DNA from: SbD1 sp049300095
GTDB lineage: Bacteria; Desulfobacterota; Syntrophobacteria; Syntrophobacterales; Syntrophobacteraceae
DNA length: 28,459 bases
Assembly: GCA_049300095.1 (NCBI GenBank)
Contig: JBAQYM010000012.1
Span: forward strand, 1-28,459
Direction: 5' to 3'
In this document: positions 22,973-28,459 of the stretch, piece after piece
How positions within the stretch are numbered: position 1 is the stretch's first letter
Layout: each line of letters starts with the position of its first letter
Program-made: the position numbers and the translations under genes
Notes under the pieces: model-generated
Database searches by the model: none
What the model was told of the DNA's origin: nothing
Seen by the model: only the letters and a program-made list of their open reading frames with translations

Positions 22973-24222
22973 CATCTATTCAAGACTATGAGGCGGTGAC
23001 CGGAGAAAACGTGATAGATCGACTCCGCCAACTTGCCAGGCCATTAAGAGGCATGAAGGTGGTGCACGTCAACTCCACTTATGTGGGTGGCGGCGTCGCG
23101 GAAATTCTGAGCAAGCTGGTCCCCCTCCAGAAAGATCTGGGCCTCGATGTGCGGTGGGAAGTCATTCGAGGAGAAGAGGCGTTTTTCCATGTCACCAAGA
23201 GCTTCCACAACGCCTTGCAAGGCGTGCCCGTTCCGCTCTGGGATGGGGTATTCAAGGTTTACGAGGAAACCGGCGCGCAAAACTCGGAAGGGCTCCGTTC
23301 GGTCCTCGAGGAAGCCGACATAGTTATTATACACGATCCGCAGCCGCTGCCCCTTTTGAGGGCATGCCCGAACCGAAAAGGGAAGTGGATCTGGCGATGC
23401 CATATCGACCTGAGCCATCCTTATCGTCCGGTGTGGCAATACTTGCGTAACTATGTCATGGAATACGATGCGAGTATTTTTTCCCTGGCGGATTTTGCCC
23501 AACCCTTGCCGCACATCCAGTATCTGATGCCGCCCAGTATCGACCCGCTCAGCGAAAAGAACATGGACCTGACCCCGGAGGAAGTCCTGGCCGCCAAACT
23601 TCAATTCGGTCTGGACCCCGATCGACTGATAATGCTCCAGGTCTCGCGATTTGATCGGTTCAAGGACCCTCTGGGCGTAATCAAATCATATCGATTGGTC
23701 AAGTCTTTCGCCCCGTCACTGCAATTGGTCCTCGCGGGCGGCGAGGCAACCGACGACCCGGAGGGCGCCGCGGTCCTGGCCGAGGTCCGCAATGAGGCCG
23801 GCGGCGATAAAGACATCCACGTGCTGCTTTTACCTCCGGATGCCCATGTCACGATCAATGCCCTGCAGCGAGGCGCGGACCTGGTGCTGCAAAAGTCTCT
23901 CAAGGAAGGATTCGGCCTCACCGTGACCGAGGCCCTGTGGAAAGGAAAACCCGTGATTGGCGGCGATGCGGGGGGGATTCGGCTTCAGATAGTGAACCAT
24001 CACACGGGTTTCCTGGTTAAGACCCCGGAGGGGGCCGCTTTGCGCGCCAGATATCTCTTGCGTCACCCCGATAAGGCCCTGGAAATGGGTCGTATAGCAA
24101 AAGAACTGGTCCGGCAGAATTTTTTGCTGACCAGAAATTTGCAGGAGTATTTGAGCATTTTGGTGGCCCTTGTATACGGTGACCAGGAACGGATAGAACT
24201 ACAACTGAAATCCGCACCGTGA
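22969..24222 (+). CDS. treT: Trehalose synthase, glycosyltransferase type (TreT-like, GT4)
   Basis: A 417-residue GT-B retaining glycosyltransferase. N-terminal acceptor domain with VVHVNSTYVGGGVAEILSKL (31-50), IIHDPQPLPLL (120-130) and IWRCHIDLSHPYRPVW; the C-terminal nucleotide-sugar domain begins near 215 with MLQVSRFDRFKDPLGVIKSY and contains QKSLKEGFGLTVTEALWKGK with Glu313 and Glu321 of the EX7E motif, followed by PVIGGDAGGIRLQI. TreT joins NDP-glucose and glucose (reversibly) to trehalose. It fits the family closely, though GT4 substrate calls from sequence alone are never certain. Start overlaps the DUF5752 stop by 4 nt. It is the last gene of the trehalose locus and gives the cell a second, glucan-independent route to the same product. 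Confidence 0.9.
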   Translation: MTSIQDYEAVTGENVIDRLRQLARPLRGMKVVHVNSTYVGGGVAEILSKLVPLQKDLGLDVRWEVIRGEEAFFHVTKSFHNALQGVPVPLWDGVFKVYEETGAQNSEGLRSVLEEADIVIIHDPQPLPLLRACPNRKGKWIWRCHIDLSHPYRPVWQYLRNYVMEYDASIFSLADFAQPLPHIQYLMPPSIDPLSEKNMDLTPEEVLAAKLQFGLDPDRLIMLQVSRFDRFKDPLGVIKSYRLVKSFAPSLQLVLAGGEATDDPEGAAVLAEVRNEAGGDKDIHVLLLPPDAHVTINALQRGADLVLQKSLKEGFGLTVTEALWKGKPVIGGDAGGIRLQIVNHHTGFLVKTPEGAALRARYLLRHPDKALEMGRIAKELVRQNFLLTRNLQEYLSILVALVYGDQERIELQLKSAP

Positions 24223-24283
24223 TGGACCCGGGGATTTTCAACCTTTCGGCAAGAAGTCGGTAACCGGGGATACTAAGAATTTA

Positions 24284-24518
24284 TCCGTAAATAAGCTGTG
24301 TAAGGGTTTTCAGGGTTGTTGCGCAAATGGCATACCTCAGAATTCCATGCATTCGCATACAGCTCAGGATCCAAGGATCGTCATTCCCGCAGTGCTTCTG
24401 GGCGGGAATGACGATTTTGACGTCCCAAGCCGAACTTCAGCTTCATGGGGATTTGTCCTTCTGTGATTGGGCAGCAACCCGTAAGGCTGTGCTCACAGTC
24501 GACTGGGTTATTTACGGA
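24284..24518. repeat. 235-bp element with 11-bp perfect terminal inverted repeats (MITE-like)
   Basis: TCCGTAAATAA (24284-24294) and its exact reverse complement TTATTTACGGA (24508-24518) bound most of the treT-rpoH gap. Inside are the CGTCATTCCCGC hairpin (24377-24415) and CTGTGCTCACAG (24487-24498). The element ends only 6 bp from the rpoH stop codon. No coding sequence inside. Confidence 0.45.
24377..24415. repeat. ATTCCCG-family hairpin 1 (possible bidirectional terminator)
   Basis: ATCGTCATTCCCGC (24377-24390) pairs with GCGGGAATGACGAT (24402-24415), 14 bp perfect, 11-nt loop, followed by TTTTGACG on +. This is a widely dispersed type of intergenic palindrome. It sits between the convergent treT and rpoH genes, where it could end both transcripts. 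Confidence 0.6.
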
Positions 24519-24524
24519 CAAGCT

Positions 24525-25508
24525 CTAAACTTCTATCATACTCTCCCGGAGCTGGTCGATATCCGTTATTTCCTCTTCGAGGTAAGCCTTGAGCTTCTTT
24601 TTCAGACGGCTTTCCAACTGCCGGACCCGTTCACGGCTGATCCCGAATTTGTGCCCTATCCCCTGGAGTGTCATCGGGTCCTCGGCGAGGAGCCGTTTGT
24701 CGAATATAACAGCCTCCTTGCCCCTGAGCTGATCGCCGAAGAACACAAGCTTGTCGTGCAGTATCGCCTTGGCTTCATGGTCGGCTATCCGGTCGTCAAC
24801 CGGGAGGTCATCCGAGGGCAAAAACGACTTGTGAGTATCCTCTGAATCCTCTCTCACAGGGCTGTCCAGCGATATTTCCCAACTGTTCAGCCGCTGGTCC
24901 ATCTCGATGATTTCCGATTCCTTGACGTCCAACCGATTGCTGAGCAGCTTGGGTGACACCTCTGTGCCCTCGGCTTCCAGCCGCTCTTTTTCCTTTCGCA
25001 GATTGAAGAACAGTTTCCGCTGAGCCTGAGTCGTGCCTATTTTTACGAGCTTCCAGTTATCCATGATGAACTTGATTATGTACGCCTTGATCCAGAAGGA
25101 TGCATAGTACGAAAACTTAAACCCCTTGTATGGATCGAACTTCTTCACGGCCTGCATGAGCCCGACATTACCTTCCTGGATAAGGTCCATGAGGTTCTGC
25201 ATCCAGTAGCGCTGGAAATCCATTGCGATCTTCACCACGAGGCGAAGGTTAGCCGTTATCAGTTTGTAGGCGGATTCGATATCGCCGTTCTCACGATACC
25301 GGATCGCCAGATCCCTTTCGTCTTCCCTGCTGAGGAGCGGGTATTTCTTGGCCTCACTGAGATATCGGGCAAAAAGATCGAATGAGACCGGCTGATACCG
25401 GTCGAGCAGTGGAGCACTCTCTGTCCTGGCCTTTTCGGGACTTTGCGTTCTACCCCGAGTTTCCCGAGTAGTGCTGGAACCATTTTTCAGCTTCGCATTT
25501 TTGAGCAT
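24525..25508 (-). CDS. rpoH: Heat-shock sigma factor, sigma-32
   Basis: A 327-residue sigma-70-family factor of the RpoH type. Region 2 spans about 79-148 (LITANLRLVVKIAMDFQRYW, MDLIQEGNVGLMQAVKKFDP, FSYYASFWIKAYIIKFI); the diagnostic RpoH box QRKLFFNLRKEK is at 163-174; region 4 helix-turn-helix MTLQGIGHKFGISRERVRQL is at 279-298. It directs RNA polymerase to heat-shock promoters. It carries about 40 extra basic/Ser-rich residues at the N-terminus (LKNGSSTTRETRGRTQSP) compared with the roughly 285-residue enterobacterial protein. GGGGAT upstream of ATG 25508 is a modest ribosome site; a later start is possible. Its 3' end is convergent with treT, and the stress genes csbD and DUF3300 lie upstream on the same strand. 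No sigma-32 or sigma-70 promoter was convincingly found in 25509-25675. Confidence 0.95.
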   Translation of the reverse strand: MLKNAKLKNGSSTTRETRGRTQSPEKARTESAPLLDRYQPVSFDLFARYLSEAKKYPLLSREDERDLAIRYRENGDIESAYKLITANLRLVVKIAMDFQRYWMQNLMDLIQEGNVGLMQAVKKFDPYKGFKFSYYASFWIKAYIIKFIMDNWKLVKIGTTQAQRKLFFNLRKEKERLEAEGTEVSPKLLSNRLDVKESEIIEMDQRLNSWEISLDSPVREDSEDTHKSFLPSDDLPVDDRIADHEAKAILHDKLVFFGDQLRGKEAVIFDKRLLAEDPMTLQGIGHKFGISRERVRQLESRLKKKLKAYLEEEITDIDQLRESMIEV

Positions 25509-25675
25509 GGATATGGCATCCCCGTGGTTGCACTGATTTGGGTGCTCCAGCCCCGCAACTTACCGTATGGGGGCGGTTTGGCCTACCCGTGGAATATCTG
25601 AGAGGTTGCCGGCCTCAGGTCTGAAAAGAACACTCCCCGCGCTTATGGGACTCGTTGCCGGCAGTTTTCAAACAT

Positions 25676-25716
25676 ATTCCCGCCGTTCCCGGACAAAGTC
25701 CGGAAACGACGGGAAT
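25676..25716. repeat. ATTCCCG-family hairpin 2
   Basis: An imperfect 41-nt palindrome: ATTCCCG / CGGGAAT outer arms, CGTT / AACG and CCGGAC / GTCCGG inner arms with two single mismatches, loop AAA. It follows the csbD stop on - and precedes rpoH, so it can act as terminator for csbD. Confidence 0.55.
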
Positions 25717-25732
25717 GATGAACTCGCCTTGA

Positions 25733-25933
25733 CTACTTCAAAGAAGCTTCCCAGGCCTTGAGATCCTTTTCCGCCTCTTCACGCGCGGCGCCGTATTTTT
25801 CTTGTATTTTGCCGAGGAGTATGTCGCGTTTTCCTGCAATGACGTCCACGTCGTCGTCGGTGAGTTTACCCCACTTCTCCCTGACCACGCCTTTGACCTG
25901 CTTCCAGTTCCCGGCGATTTGATCCCAGTTCAT
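25733..25933 (-). CDS. CsbD family stress protein
   Basis: A 66-residue hydrophilic protein: MNWDQIAGNWKQVKGVVREK, WGKLTDDDVDVIAGKRDILL, GKIQEKYGAAREEAEKDLKA. This is the CsbD pattern (W.Q..G.WKQ.KG.V...WGKLT.DD.....GK...L.G..Q..YG) over the whole length. CsbD proteins are general-stress proteins of unknown mechanism. AAGGAA lies 6-8 nt before the ATG. It lies 225 nt upstream of rpoH on the same strand, separated by hairpin 2, and 229 nt downstream of the DUF3300 gene, separated by hairpin 3; it therefore probably has its own promoter in 25934-26064, but none was clear. Confidence 0.93.
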   Translation of the reverse strand: MNWDQIAGNWKQVKGVVREKWGKLTDDDVDVIAGKRDILLGKIQEKYGAAREEAEKDLKAWEASLK

Positions 25934-26064
25934 GAATTATTCCTTTTTATTTAGAAGTTTAGTGCTTGCGGTTGCCGGCCCCCGACCCTTCGCAAGCGAG
26001 TTCGGCGTTTCGAACTAAGAGCTGCGAGGGCAGCGTTGATTTTACTCGTCCTTATCGTGGGACC

Positions 26065-26101
26065 CGCCGCCACCCCCGGGACAATCCCGGGGGTGACGGC
26101 G
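26065..26101. repeat. GC-rich hairpin 3 between DUF3300 and csbD genes
   Basis: CGCCG-C-CACCCCCGGGA (26065-26081) pairs with TCCCGGGGGTG-A-CGGCG (26085-26101), one mismatch, 3-nt loop. It follows the DUF3300 stop on - by 62 bp and suits termination. Its GGGTGACGG arm resembles the GGAATGACG arm of hairpin 1. Nearby AGTTCG/CGAACT (25999-26016) is a second small stem. Confidence 0.55.
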
Positions 26102-26162
26102 CTCCGGTTCACTTCATCTTTTTAAAATCTCCCAAGACTGAAACTGCTCTTCTTGACCGCTA

Positions 26163-27560
26163 TTAATTGTGTTTATTGTCGCCCTGAGGACCATGTCCAC
26201 CACCACCGGCTTTCCCACCACCACCGGCCTTTTCACGACCACCACCAGCACCGGCTTTTCCGCCGCCGCCAACGGACTTTCCACCAGGCGCGCGACCGGC
26301 ATTGCGAACGCTATCGCCACTGGATTTCCCGGAGGACATGGCGCCTCCCCTTTGACCCTTGGACCTCTCGGAGGACATGGCGCTTCCTCTTTCAGCACCG
26401 GCTTTTCCGGAGGCCCCACTGCGACCCACTCGGTCGCCGGATTTCCCGGAGGACCCACTGCGGCCCATTTCACCGCGGTCTGAACGCACCTTTGCCTGGC
26501 CGCTTTCCTGTCCCGCACTTTTGCCTTTACGCACCTGAGTGTTGCTCTCGCGCTGCTTAAGTCCCTTTTGGACTGAGTCTGCCGTCGGTCTGTCTCCAGT
26601 CTTCAGCGCGGCTTTTCCGGAAGTGCGCTTGTCCCCGGACTGTCCAACAGCATCCCGGCCGGAACGCTGTGGTTCCCGTTCGCGGTTCACATCATGCCTG
26701 CCCGAACGATGTGATCCTCTTTCGCGGTTCACATCATGCCAGTTGGAGGTCTTGATATCCCCTCTTCTGATATCGTTGCGATTGATATTGATGGTCCGGT
26801 TGATATTGACATTGACATTATGTCTGCCCCAGTCCCAGTGCCCCCATCCCGAATTCCAGACTGATCCGACCGCTATGCCCGTGGCAAAGCCGAACATCCC
26901 GACCGTAACAAAGCCCGCCCCGGTGTAATAAGGATCATAGGCATAGTGCGGGTAATAGGGGTTATAAGCGTAGGGAGGGTACGCGGGGTGCCACCAGGAA
27001 CCGTAGATCACCGTGGGGTTGTACGTGGGGACATAGATAACTTGAGGATTGGCCGGCTCGATCTCGAAACTCTCCCCCCGGACAACTACCTTCAGTTGAT
27101 CGGTGCTTTTCAGATTGCCCTGAGCATGGGCCTTGCCCCTCAGTCTCTGGATGGTATCCATGACATCGCCCTGCTGGGCCAGGAAAGCGTCACCCATTCT
27201 TTGGGTCCAATCCTGTTTATCGCTCATCATGGCGAGGACCTGTGGAAAGGGGACCAGCGCCTTCACACTGAGGTCCCAGTCCATGCCGTCCAGGGCGGCA
27301 TTCAATGCATCGCCCTGGAGGTTGTTATTTTGCTTTACCCATCGGTCCGCTTCCGTCACCTGGTCGGGGTAGGTCGCCGCCACCAGGATCTGCCCGAGCA
27401 GGGAATCGGGATAGAGCGCGATCGGCGCAAGCATCTGGTCCAGCTCTTCCTGCCTGAATGCACCCGTTCCGGCACTCTGTGCCAGGACCCAGGGCGGGGC
27501 CGCCAATAACAAAACGAGGACCCCAACCAGAGCTCGCAGATAAGTTACTTTTCTATTCAT
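26163..27560 (-). CDS. DUF3300 exported protein with low-complexity tail
   Basis: A 465-residue protein with a Sec signal (VTYLRALVGVLVLLLAAPPW, cleavage near VLAQ-S at about 28). The DUF3300 domain covers about 35-190: EELDQMLAPIALYPDSLLGQ, ILVAATYPDQVTEADRWVKQ, ALVPFPQVLAMMSDKQDWTQ and PQVIYVPTYNPTVIYGSWW. Then come a Tyr/Pro segment (YAYNPYYPHYAYDPYY), a Gly/Trp hydrophobic patch and Asn-rich NVNVNINRTININRNDIRRG. The last 180 residues are Gly, Ser, Lys and Arg rich, with several SGKSGDR / SGASGKAG / AMSSxxS units and a final GGGGKAGGGG tail. AGAAGGAG is 4-5 nt before the ATG. The family is widespread in Gram-negative envelopes with unknown role. The basic disordered tail could contact peptidoglycan, LPS or nucleic acid (inference). 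Confidence 0.92.
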   Translation of the reverse strand: MNRKVTYLRALVGVLVLLLAAPPWVLAQSAGTGAFRQEELDQMLAPIALYPDSLLGQILVAATYPDQVTEADRWVKQNNNLQGDALNAALDGMDWDLSVKALVPFPQVLAMMSDKQDWTQRMGDAFLAQQGDVMDTIQRLRGKAHAQGNLKSTDQLKVVVRGESFEIEPANPQVIYVPTYNPTVIYGSWWHPAYPPYAYNPYYPHYAYDPYYTGAGFVTVGMFGFATGIAVGSVWNSGWGHWDWGRHNVNVNINRTININRNDIRRGDIKTSNWHDVNRERGSHRSGRHDVNREREPQRSGRDAVGQSGDKRTSGKAALKTGDRPTADSVQKGLKQRESNTQVRKGKSAGQESGQAKVRSDRGEMGRSGSSGKSGDRVGRSGASGKAGAERGSAMSSERSKGQRGGAMSSGKSSGDSVRNAGRAPGGKSVGGGGKAGAGGGREKAGGGGKAGGGGHGPQGDNKHN

Positions 27561-27710
27561 TGCTTCTCCTTCTCATAAGTGCTTGAATTCAATACGCTGA
27601 GTGCGCTGAGCTAAATTTACGATCATCAGGATGCGAGACTTCACGCTCCTTTCGAATGGTTGTCTGATTGCGATTATCCCGGACTATTTGTCTCACCGGC
27701 TCCATTCCCC

Positions 27711-28073
27711 CTAATTTCGTAATGCCGCGTTTACGGAATGAAGCAGCCCCGCCTGTTTTAGCGGTTTAACGAGGTAATCGACGGCGTGCATGCGAAAACT
27801 GTCTTGAGATGTTTCCCTACTGGGATATGCCGTCATGATGATCACTCGAGTCTTGAGCTTCCTCCGCATCACCTCCCGTAAAATATCTATCCCCCATCCA
27901 TCATCGAGAAAGATATCCGCGAGTATCAGTTCAAATTCCGCCTCATCCATTCTTGCCAGAGCTTCCCGATAACCTTCGGCAGTGGTCACGGTATGCCCTT
28001 CGGCCGCAAGGAATCTGCTAAAGCTGAACCTGATGCTCTCTTCATCATCGATAACGAGAATATTCACCCTCAT
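27711..28073 (-). CDS. Stand-alone response regulator receiver (NtrC-type receiver only)
   Basis: From ATG 28073 a 120-residue receiver: ILVIDDEESIRFSFSRFL with acidic Asp9-Asp10, phospho-acceptor Asp53 in LILADIFLDDGWG, IIMTAYPSRET and Lys in DYLVKPLKQA. It ends directly after the fold with no output domain. ATG 28073 is chosen because GGAG lies 5 nt upstream and the fold starts at residue 3; an in-frame GTG at 28151 would add 26 residues without fold. It lies about 310 nt downstream, on the same strand, of an NtrC-family activator whose end is at 28385, with enhancer C and a weak sigma-54 promoter between them. That placement suggests feedback: the activator may control this receiver, and the receiver may compete for, or pass on, phosphate in the same relay (inference). 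Confidence 0.9.
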   Translation of the reverse strand: MRVNILVIDDEESIRFSFSRFLAAEGHTVTTAEGYREALARMDEAEFELILADIFLDDGWGIDILREVMRRKLKTRVIIMTAYPSRETSQDSFRMHAVDYLVKPLKQAGLLHSVNAALRN

Positions 28074-28220
28074 TCCTTCTCCATATGAGAGGTTTCCCTC
28101 TTTCAGAGGTAACCTGACATTCCCCGGTTTTTCTTCAGCATCGCCAACCACCGCTCACCTGTCAGGACCGGTGATGGGTGGGCAATGCGTGGGATAACGA
28201 TCAGATATGTTTTGGTATGA

Positions 28221-28236
28221 TCAAGATCTGTGCCGG
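28221..28236 (-). promoter_or_regulatory. Candidate sigma-54 promoter PC for the stand-alone receiver
   Basis: Read on -, CCGGCACAGATCTTGA has GG at 28234-28233 followed after exactly 10 bp by GA (28222-28221) where GC is expected. GGCAC and CTTG otherwise fit the consensus and the three sister promoters. The nearest enhancer C site is centred 107 bp upstream, the same distance as at PA and PB, which supports it despite the -12 mismatch. No clear TATACA element is present at the matching place, only an AT-rich patch. Confidence 0.5.
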
Positions 28237-28335
28237 AAAGGCGGAGGGTATTACTTATTCCATATTATGTGGCGATAACGGTAACTTACGTATTGGTGGG
28301 CGGCGTGCTGGCCGATAAACGGCAAGGAAATGAGT

Positions 28336-28381
28336 GTTGCATGCAACAGAAGCGTTGCATGATTTCGGTGTTGCATGCAAC
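28336..28381 (+). promoter_or_regulatory. Enhancer C: best copy of the three-site element
   Basis: GTTGCATGCAAC (28336-28347, perfect), GTTGCATGATTT (28354-28365) and GTTGCATGCAAC (28370-28381, perfect) have centres 18 and 16 bp apart. It begins 4 bp after the stop codon of the NtrC-family gene at 28385 (in the - reading) and lies upstream of PC. The region 28074-28384 otherwise holds no gene. Confidence 0.78.
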
Positions 28382-28384
28382 ATT

Positions 28385-28459
28385 TCAGCATCGGGGGGCG
28401 TCTTCAGTGAGGCTGTATCTTTTCATTTTCCGGTAGAGGGTCACGCGGTCTATTCCCAG
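28385..28459 (-). CDS. C-terminus of an NtrC-family sigma-54-dependent activator (partial)
   Basis: The last 24 codons of a gene that enters from the right edge: LGIDRVTLYRKMKRYSLTED then APRC and TGA (28387-28385). The segment LGIDRVTLYRKMKRY is the second half of the Fis-type helix-turn-helix that ends sigma-54 activators of the NtrC/ZraR group (typical form AKLLGI.RSTLYRKLKRYGL). The receiver and AAA+ domains would lie beyond the window and cannot be confirmed. Its DNA-binding end and the enhancer C palindromes are adjacent, making it the best candidate for the protein that binds the GTTGCATGCAAC sites. Confidence 0.8.
   Translation of the reverse strand: MGIDRVTLYRKMKRYSLTEDAPRC

Noticed and set aside
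28230..28436. 68-codon open frame on + at the right edge
   Set aside because: It spans enhancer C and the antisense of the activator's HTH coding end.

Overview
The window reads as chromosomal DNA of a Gram-negative bacterium, most likely a deltaproteobacterium (Desulfobacterota; Syntrophobacter-like is a guess). The basis is moderately high GC, strong Shine-Dalgarno sites, outer-envelope lipoproteins, sigma-54 promoters with an NtrC-type activator, a CheB-CheR-PAS fusion, an adjacent DUF5752-TreT pair, and many intergenic palindromes. No rRNA, tRNA or CRISPR array was seen.

Layout. (1) 1-1170: end of a probable IS21-family element (22-23 bp tandem repeats) abutting the remnant of a phage-type replication protein, then a DUF6788 gene with a good sigma-70 promoter. 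(2) 1236-6354: a signalling cluster on + made of a stand-alone receiver, a 999-aa CheB-CheR-PAS fusion and a soluble PAS histidine kinase. (3) 6476-14704: small stress or envelope genes: two short unknown proteins, a thioredoxin reductase whose reading frame breaks into a thioredoxin-like domain, a coiled-coil protein, a Pro-rich lipoprotein, an L,D-transpeptidase, DUF3309 and Thivi_2564 membrane peptides, three exported proteins including a glycine-zipper lipoprotein, a small membrane protein and CreA. (4) 15071-24222: a trehalose / alpha-glucan locus, treZ - GH57/DUF3536 - treY - DUF5752 - treT, with both the maltodextrin route (TreY/TreZ) and the NDP-glucose route (TreT). (5) 24525-28459, on -: rpoH (sigma-32), csbD-like, a DUF3300 protein, a stand-alone receiver, and at the right edge the last 24 codons of an NtrC-family sigma-54 activator.

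The most striking signal is regulatory. A 46-bp element of three sites related to the palindrome GTTGCATGCAAC, with centres 18 and 16 bp apart, occurs three times (9569-9614, 11155-11200, 28336-28381). In each case the nearest site centre lies about 107 bp upstream of a -24/-12 (sigma-54) promoter: before the lipoprotein gene, before the DUF3309/Thivi_2564 genes, and (with a weaker -12) before the stand-alone receiver next to the activator gene. Three of the four sigma-54 promoters also carry a TATACA-containing element starting exactly 46 bp upstream of the -24 GG. I infer an autoregulated sigma-54 envelope-stress regulon whose activator lies mostly beyond the right edge.

Together the genes suggest a stress island: phosphorelay sensing, sigma-54 and sigma-32 control, cell-wall and outer-membrane maintenance, redox repair and compatible-solute synthesis.
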